A stretch of 44,200 nucleotides of DNA from Treponema sp. (GTDB lineage: Bacteria > Spirochaetota > Spirochaetia > Treponematales > Treponemataceae): contig JAILRG010000068.1 in NCBI GenBank assembly GCA_024698325.1, positions 1 to 44,200 of the forward strand, given 5' to 3'. Within the stretch, counting starts at the first letter, position 1; the number at the start of each line of letters is the position of its first letter. This document shows positions 39,730-44,200 of this stretch, piece after piece. Below the pieces are notes generated by a model, which saw only the letters and a program-made list of their open reading frames with translations, was not told the origin of the DNA and did no database searches. The translations under genes were made by a program, and so were the position numbers.

Positions 39730-40104
39730 TTAAATATCGCCGGCTTCCTCGTCCGAAAGCTCCACATAGTACAGCTCATGCCTGCCCTCATCGACAGAAA
39801 TCATCGCATCGCCCTGGCTCGACTCGCCTTTTTCGACGTGAAGGTGATACAGCCCCGGCGCAAGGGCGTTTATCCGTAGCGGCGTGTTCCCCTGATATTC
39901 GCCGTTTAAAAAGACAGCGCAATTTTTCCGGGAAGCGCGAATCGTTATGGCAGTTTCTTTTTCTTCCAGCAGTTCTGTCTGCTCGCTTTGCAAGAGCGGA
40001 ATAGTCTTACCGGTGCCAGCGGCGACAGTTGCACAGGCAGCAAAAAGGATTCCTGCCAGCGCCACCGACAGCACGCCAGCGCCTGCTAATGCAAAAAATC
40101 GCAT
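39730..40104 (-). CDS. PEGA-domain lipoprotein
   Basis: About 124 residues: a lipoprotein signal (MRFFALAGAGVLSVALAGIL, lipobox LFAAC) and one PEGA-type beta domain (about 60-115, with CAVFLNGEYQGNTPLRINALAPGLYHLHVEKG). PEGA domains are found in surface and envelope proteins; the function is unknown. A start at 40131 would extend it by nine residues into radC. 40104 is preferred because the signal then begins directly with MRFF, but neither site has a well-spaced Shine-Dalgarno. It follows radC closely. Confidence 0.75.
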   Translation of the reverse strand: MRFFALAGAGVLSVALAGILFAACATVAAGTGKTIPLLQSEQTELLEEKETAITIRASRKNCAVFLNGEYQGNTPLRINALAPGLYHLHVEKGESSQGDAMISVDEGRHELYYVELSDEEAGDI

Positions 40105-40117
40105 CCCCCCGCTACAG

Positions 40118-40801
40118 CTACAGTTCTTCATAGCTCATACTATCATCCGCCTCGTCCGGTGGCAACAAACCGTGCTCAAGAAAACTAAAATAGCTGTTTT
40201 TCGTAATAATCAAATGATCCAAAAGGGCGACTCCGACAAGAAGAGCCGCCTTGTACAGCGCAGTCGTCGTTGCAACATCCTGTTCGGACGGCAGGCAGAG
40301 CCCGCTTGGATGATTGTGGCAGAGCACGATGGCAGACGCCCGCTCTTTAAGCGGCTCGCTGAAAATCTCGCGCGGCCGGAGCACGGCAGTATTTCCGCTT
40401 CCAACGCTCAGCACCCGTATGGAAATCACTTCGCGCATGCCGTTCAGCGAAACGGAAACCATATGCTCTGTCGGCTGCATGGCGTACTGGCGCACATACG
40501 GAAGGACATCCCTCGGCTTTTTTAGGATAGCCTGAGGCGTCCGGTTCATTCTGCGCCCCAGCTCCAGAGCCGCGGCAATCGTCAGCGCCTTAGTCTGGCC
40601 GATTCCCTTGATTTTCTGCAGCTCGCTTACCAGCTCCGGCGGATTCGTTTTCAGGATGACTTTTACAGCCTGCTCCGCAAGTTTTTCAATCGGAACAGAC
40701 TTTGTGCCACACCCGACAATAAGCATAATCAGTTCGGCTTCACTGGGATACGAAAGTCCGTTTTCCAGCACCAGATTCCGGACATCAGGTTTTTCACTCA
40801 T
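40118..40801 (-). CDS. radC: RadC-family JAB1/MPN-type protein
   Basis: A 227-residue protein with a helix-hairpin-helix part (KIKGIGQTKALTIAAALELGRR, about 60-80) and a JAMM/MPN metal-site core ending in VLCHNHPSGLCLPSEQD (HxH plus distal D). The family was linked to DNA repair by name, but its biochemical role remains unclear. ATG 40801 is used because GGAGG lies five bases upstream; the frame start at 40849 has no such site. It may be cotranscribed with the PEGA lipoprotein gene. Confidence 0.93.
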   Translation of the reverse strand: MSEKPDVRNLVLENGLSYPSEAELIMLIVGCGTKSVPIEKLAEQAVKVILKTNPPELVSELQKIKGIGQTKALTIAAALELGRRMNRTPQAILKKPRDVLPYVRQYAMQPTEHMVSVSLNGMREVISIRVLSVGSGNTAVLRPREIFSEPLKERASAIVLCHNHPSGLCLPSEQDVATTTALYKAALLVGVALLDHLIITKNSYFSFLEHGLLPPDEADDSMSYEEL

Positions 40802-40892
40802 ACCAACCTCCATATCTATATATAGGCTCCGAAAGGCACTTTTTTTCACTTTTTTAGGAAAATATCGCCGAAAAAATGCCGATAATCAGCCT

Positions 40893-41513
40893 ATGAATAC
40901 CGTTTCTGCCCGTTCGCGCCTGATTTGCGCATGTTCCGTCTGCGCCTGCTTCCTCTCCCTGCTGTTTTTTTCCTGCGTATCTTCCAGTGTACCGAAAGCA
41001 GAATACGGCGAAATCTGTTCACGAAAGCTTTCGTTTTCGGGCATAAAAACGCCCGCGCAGCTTACCGCTTTTTTTGCCTCTCATAATCCCGAGTATCCCA
41101 AAAAGCAGATACGTAAACTTGCCAAGCTGTATGTGGCAGAAGGAAAAGCCGAACGGATTAACAGCGATGCCGCCTTTGTGCAGATGTGCCTCGAAACCGG
41201 CTTTCTTCGCTTCGGGAACCTGGTGACAGCCGACATGCACAACTACTGCGGTTTAGGCGCCATGGATGCAGAACACCGCGGCGAACGCTTTAAGACAGCG
41301 AAACTCGGCGTTCGCGCGCACATCCAGCACCTGCACGCCTATGCAACCGACGCGTCTGTTCCGCTTACCAACAAACTCGTTGACCCGCGCTACAGCTGGG
41401 TGCATAAGGCAAAGTACGCTGCAACAGTATTCGACCTTGCCGGCCAGTGGGCGACAGACCCCGCATACGGCGAAAAGCTGAACAAGCTTCTTTCCGAGCT
41501 GGATGCATACTAG
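40893..41513 (+). CDS. Glucosaminidase-type lipoprotein (peptidoglycan hydrolase)
   Basis: A 206-residue lipoprotein: signal with lipobox FFSC (near residue 26-28), then a single glucosaminidase domain (GH73-like). Its typical sequence is TPAQLTAFFASHNPEYP, then INSDAAFVQMCLETGFLRFG with the likely catalytic Glu in CLETGFL, and NYCGLGA. It probably cleaves peptidoglycan glycan strands during growth or division. The true start is ATG 40893; a longer frame opening at 40608 would run over radC. There is no Shine-Dalgarno, but GATAAT lies six bases before the ATG, so a leaderless mRNA is possible. The SPOR protein gene follows, so the two may act together. Confidence 0.87.
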   Translation: MNTVSARSRLICACSVCACFLSLLFFSCVSSSVPKAEYGEICSRKLSFSGIKTPAQLTAFFASHNPEYPKKQIRKLAKLYVAEGKAERINSDAAFVQMCLETGFLRFGNLVTADMHNYCGLGAMDAEHRGERFKTAKLGVRAHIQHLHAYATDASVPLTNKLVDPRYSWVHKAKYAATVFDLAGQWATDPAYGEKLNKLLSELDAY

Positions 41514-41562
41514 GCACGGCTATCGGACAGGAGCGCATGATTCAAACTTTATGGAGCATAAC

Positions 41563-42585
41563 ATGAGCATGACAAAATACACGTTTATTGCACTGGGGCT
41601 GCTTTTTGCACCGCTTTTGGGTGCGGGCGCGGCGGAAACGACAGCAAAAGCTGCCGCCGAAAAAGCTGCAAAAGAAGCTTCTGTCACTGAATCCATCGCA
41701 TACCTTACAAAGACAATCCCAGCTCTTACCGAACCGCAGGAGAAGCGCTCGCTCTATGCATTTTTAGGCGGCGTGCAGGAGCAAGCCGGGCTGTATGCAG
41801 ACGCTGTAAAAAGCTACGCGCTGGCAGCGGGAATAGCAGCTGGAGACGCGCCCGGCATGAGCAAAAAAAGCGCGGAACAGCTGGTGCTGGACGCCGTACG
41901 GTCGGCGCTTTCAAGCGGAGACACCGCCACCGCCGACAGCTACTTAAACAGCGCCGTCCGCTCCTCAAAAAACGAGCAGATTCTTGCCCATGTAAAGCTC
42001 TATGAACAGTGGAGCGCGCTCTGCAAAAGCACTGGAAGCGCCGGAAACGCAGAAGCCATCGCCATGCTTAAAACCTACAGCACGCTTCCTTCGATGAAGG
42101 CCGTGCAGCCGCAGGTGCTCCTAACGCTCTGGCACATCACCGGCGAAAAAAACTGGGCGAACACGCTTAAAAAGCAGTTTCCCAAAAGCCCGGAAGCGGC
42201 AATCGTACAGGGAAGCGCGCAGCTCCTTCCGGCGCCGTTCTGGTATTTTGTGCCAAGAGTCGGAGATGCGGTGCCCGAAGTAGAACAGGCCGCCATCAGC
42301 GAAAGTACAGGCCCCGCGGTAAAAACCGCAGGCGAAAGCGCAGCTGAAAAAGCAAGTGCCGCAAGCGAAAAAGTGGTAAAGCAGCAGCTGGGACTGTTCC
42401 GCGAAGAAGCAAACGCAAAAGCGCTCGTAGAAAAGGCAGGCGCAAAAGGCTTTAAGGCCTACATCACGAGCGAGGTGCGCCCGAGCGGCAACAAGTACTA
42501 TCTGGTCGTTGTAGACGAAAACGCAGCAGGCACCATAGCAGCAGAACTTCGCAACGCAGGCTTCGACTGCTATCCGCTGTTTTAG
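41563..42585 (+). CDS. TPR-like protein with C-terminal SPOR domain
   Basis: A 340-residue exported protein. Signal peptide MSMTKYTFIALGLLFAPLLGAGAAE, then helical, Ala-rich pairs (about 45-220) with TPR-like pattern, a low-complexity linker (about 240-285) and a SPOR domain (about 285-340, QLGLFREEANAKALVEKAGAKGF... ending NAGFDCYPLF). SPOR domains bind denuded peptidoglycan at division sites, which fits the neighbouring glucosaminidase. ATG 41563 is chosen because GGAG precedes it at the right distance; longer frames begin at 41503 and 41551. It lies 49 bases after the glucosaminidase stop, probably one transcript. Confidence 0.85.
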   Translation: MSMTKYTFIALGLLFAPLLGAGAAETTAKAAAEKAAKEASVTESIAYLTKTIPALTEPQEKRSLYAFLGGVQEQAGLYADAVKSYALAAGIAAGDAPGMSKKSAEQLVLDAVRSALSSGDTATADSYLNSAVRSSKNEQILAHVKLYEQWSALCKSTGSAGNAEAIAMLKTYSTLPSMKAVQPQVLLTLWHITGEKNWANTLKKQFPKSPEAAIVQGSAQLLPAPFWYFVPRVGDAVPEVEQAAISESTGPAVKTAGESAAEKASAASEKVVKQQLGLFREEANAKALVEKAGAKGFKAYITSEVRPSGNKYYLVVVDENAAGTIAAELRNAGFDCYPLF

Positions 42586-42680
42586 GAACGGCGGAAAAGA
42601 CGGAAAAGGCGCCGCATGCGGGTGCCCCACAGTACGCACCCTCAGGCCTCGATCACAGCACGCGCCTTTAGTGCGCATAA
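42586..42680. other. Intergenic stretch before lysS
   Basis: No gene seen. GGGTGC (42620-42625) and GCACCC (42636-42641) can pair, but no T-run follows, so the end of the SPOR transcript is not clear. Confidence 0.4.
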
Positions 42681-42709
42681 TTGTACAAATCCCCTGATTT
42701 CTATATAAT
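42681..42709 (+). promoter_or_regulatory. Promoter of lysS, predicted leaderless
   Basis: -35 TTGTAC (42681-42686), a 17-base spacer and a perfect -10 TATAAT (42704-42709), eight bases before the ATG at 42718. No ribosome-binding site lies in between. Confidence 0.85.
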
Positions 42710-42717
42710 CGCCCATT

Positions 42718-44200
42718 ATGAGTGATAATCAGACTGTAACAACCGCTGCGGGCGAGCGCCCCGCACGCGAACTTTGCCACTGGGCTGACCAAGTGGCAGC
42801 AAAAATCATAAAGGAGCGCGGAGACCTTGACCTGTATACCTGCGCATCCGGCATTACCCCGAGCGGCACCGTTCACATCGGAAACTTCCGCGAAATCATC
42901 ACCGTCGACTTGATTGTCCGTGCCCTGCGCGCACGCGGCAAAAACGTGCGCTTCATTTACTCTTGGGACGACTACGACGTATTCCGCAAGGTGCCCGCAA
43001 ACATGCCCAAACCCGAAGAGCTTGAAAAATACCTGCGCTTCCCGATTACCTTCGTGCCCGACACCTTCGGCCGCGACGAAAACTATGCACGCCACCACGA
43101 GGTGGACATTGAAACACAGCTTCCGCGCGTCGGCATTCACCCGGAATTCCTCTATCAGGCAAGCCGCTACCGCGCACACCGCTATGCCGAGGGCATGAAA
43201 AAAGCCCTGCAGCAGCGCGACCTTATCAAGTGGTGTCTGAACAACTACCGCGACGACGAGCATAAGATGAAGGACAGCGACGTCTACTGGCCTATCAGCG
43301 CGTTCTGCTCAAAGTGCAACAAAGACACGACCGAAATCCTGTCCTATGACGGCGAGTACGGCGTAAGCTACAAGTGCACAAGCTGCGGCAACGAAGAGAC
43401 CGGCGACCTGCGCACATCGAGCTGCTTTAAGCTGGGCTGGCGCGTTGACTGGCCGATGCGCTGGAACGAAGAAAAAGTCATCTTTGAGCCGGGCGGAAAA
43501 GACCACATCAGTCCGGGCGGAAGCTACGACACCGCAAAGCTTGTCTCTAAGAAAGTATACGGCTGGGACGCACCGGTCACGATGAAATACGACTTTGTTA
43601 AGCTCAAAGGCGTTCCCGGAAAGATGTCTTCATCAAAAGGCAAAGTCATCTCTCTGGTTGACGCGCTTGAAGTCTACCAACCGGAAGTGCTCCGCTACAT
43701 CTTTGCGATGAACAAGGTCGACCACGAGTTCTCAATCAGCTTTGACCTTGACGTTATCACCGTGTACGAAGCATACGACCGCACCGAGCGCATCGCTTGG
43801 GGCATCGACAAGGCAAAGAGCGACGACCTTTTCTTAAAAGAAAAGCGCGTCTATGAGCTTTCTCAGATTGAAGCCGGCATGCCCGCCGTGCAGCCCTATC
43901 AGGTGCCGTTCCGACTCTTGACGACGCTCTTGCAGACCTATTCTGGCGACATCGATGCCGTGATTAAGTCACTCGGAGACGTAAAGCCGGAGCAGGAAGA
44001 GACGCTGCGCCGCCGCTGTGTCTGCGCCTGGAACTGGATTAAAGACTGCGCGCCCGACCACGCCCCGGATATGTGCTTCTCGCTCAGGGCAAAAGGCACC
44101 CGCGCCGAGCTTGCCGAAGATATGGCAGCTGCCGTCAAGAAAGTGCTTACGGACGTCGTGCCGGTTATCGACACCTTTACGACCGATAAAGAGTGTCAGG
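42718..44200 (+). CDS. lysS: Class I lysyl-tRNA synthetase (3' end beyond window)
   Basis: Attaches lysine to tRNA-Lys. It is the class I (archaeal-type) enzyme, not the common class II one. The HIGH motif is SGTVHIGN (50-57) and the KMSKS motif is KMSSSKG (302-308). A zinc-like pair of CxxC (FCSKCNK and KCTSCGN) lies in the connecting region. 494 codons are open to the right edge without a stop, so the gene is cut there. It starts MSDNQTVT at an ATG eight bases after the TATAAT box, with no Shine-Dalgarno. Class I LysRS is known in archaea and in some bacteria, including spirochetes, which supports the assignment of the organism. Confidence 0.97.
   Translation, partial: MSDNQTVTTAAGERPARELCHWADQVAAKIIKERGDLDLYTCASGITPSGTVHIGNFREIITVDLIVRALRARGKNVRFIYSWDDYDVFRKVPANMPKPEELEKYLRFPITFVPDTFGRDENYARHHEVDIETQLPRVGIHPEFLYQASRYRAHRYAEGMKKALQQRDLIKWCLNNYRDDEHKMKDSDVYWPISAFCSKCNKDTTEILSYDGEYGVSYKCTSCGNEETGDLRTSSCFKLGWRVDWPMRWNEEKVIFEPGGKDHISPGGSYDTAKLVSKKVYGWDAPVTMKYDFVKLKGVPGKMSSSKGKVISLVDALEVYQPEVLRYIFAMNKVDHEFSISFDLDVITVYEAYDRTERIAWGIDKAKSDDLFLKEKRVYELSQIEAGMPAVQPYQVPFRLLTTLLQTYSGDIDAVIKSLGDVKPEQEETLRRRCVCAWNWIKDCAPDHAPDMCFSLRAKGTRAELAEDMAAAVKKVLTDVVPVIDTFTTDKECQ

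Noticed and set aside
42121..43263. 380-residue minus-strand frame opposite lysS and the SPOR gene
   Set aside because: It lies antisense to two well-supported genes; its apparent hydrophobicity comes from the complement of Glu/Lys/Asn codons.

Overview
The window looks like the chromosome of a moderately GC-rich Treponema-type spirochete. Support comes from the gene set: a class I (archaeal-type) lysyl-tRNA synthetase, a long PPi-dependent phosphofructokinase, FlhB-like and FliK-like genes attached to an rpsP-khpA-rimM-trmD-rplS operon, many lipoproteins with loose spirochaetal lipoboxes, and SUMF1/FGE-fold lipoproteins of the kind known from oral treponemes. The species cannot be fixed from sequence reading alone.

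Layout. (1) 130-5023, minus: a three-gene ABC importer (binding lipoprotein, fused double permease, ATPase with a large insertion), with a terminator-like stem-loop after the binding-protein gene. (2) 5229-6224, plus: an AT-richer orphan membrane protein, separated from argG by four perfect hairpins. (3) 6374-8100, minus: argG with a near-canonical ARG box on its promoter, preceded by an 86-residue Fur-type DNA-binding protein with a palindromic operator at its own start site. (4) 8129-14351, plus: a repeat-bearing leader, then four consecutive lipoprotein genes (a double FGE-fold protein, a single FGE-fold protein, an unknown, and an M30-like metallopeptidase). This is the most unusual block. 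(5) 14490-17287, plus: pgi and an SPFH/band-7 protein, then a cluster of strong inverted repeats. (6) 17315-19383: a TatD nuclease, tRNA-Leu(UAA) and a DHH phosphoesterase.

(7) 19492-24961, minus: one long, tightly packed operon. It starts with ribosome and tRNA-modification genes (rpsP, khpA, rimM, trmD, rplS). After a terminator it continues with a FliK-like gene, an FlhB C-terminal-like gene, a small unknown, yraN, a FlgM-like small protein and a basic zinc-knuckle protein. (8) 24998-28064, minus: two membrane diguanylate cyclases in tandem. (9) 28342-32753, minus: malQ, two half-size ChrA transporters, a secreted protein with a repeat-coded tail, and an RluA-type pseudouridine synthase, with minisatellites on both sides of the last gene. 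(10) 32947-37795, minus: an HtrA protease, a lipase with a possible beta-barrel end, and EarP. (11) 37910-42585: a 24-codon signal-peptide mini-ORF, pfp, a PEGA lipoprotein, radC, then (plus) a glucosaminidase lipoprotein and a TPR/SPOR protein. (12) 42718 to the right edge, plus: lysS, cut by the window.

Common threads: glycolysis and glycan use (malQ, pgi, pfp), cell-envelope upkeep (HtrA, lipase, glucosaminidase, SPOR, SPFH) and translation. The recognisable promoters share a TTGnnn-16/17-TAnnnT pattern. Four genes (malQ, pfp, lysS, and the glucosaminidase gene more weakly) have the -10 box six to eight bases before the ATG and no Shine-Dalgarno, which predicts leaderless mRNAs. Tandem repeats, often in 9-bp multiples, recur inside and between genes.
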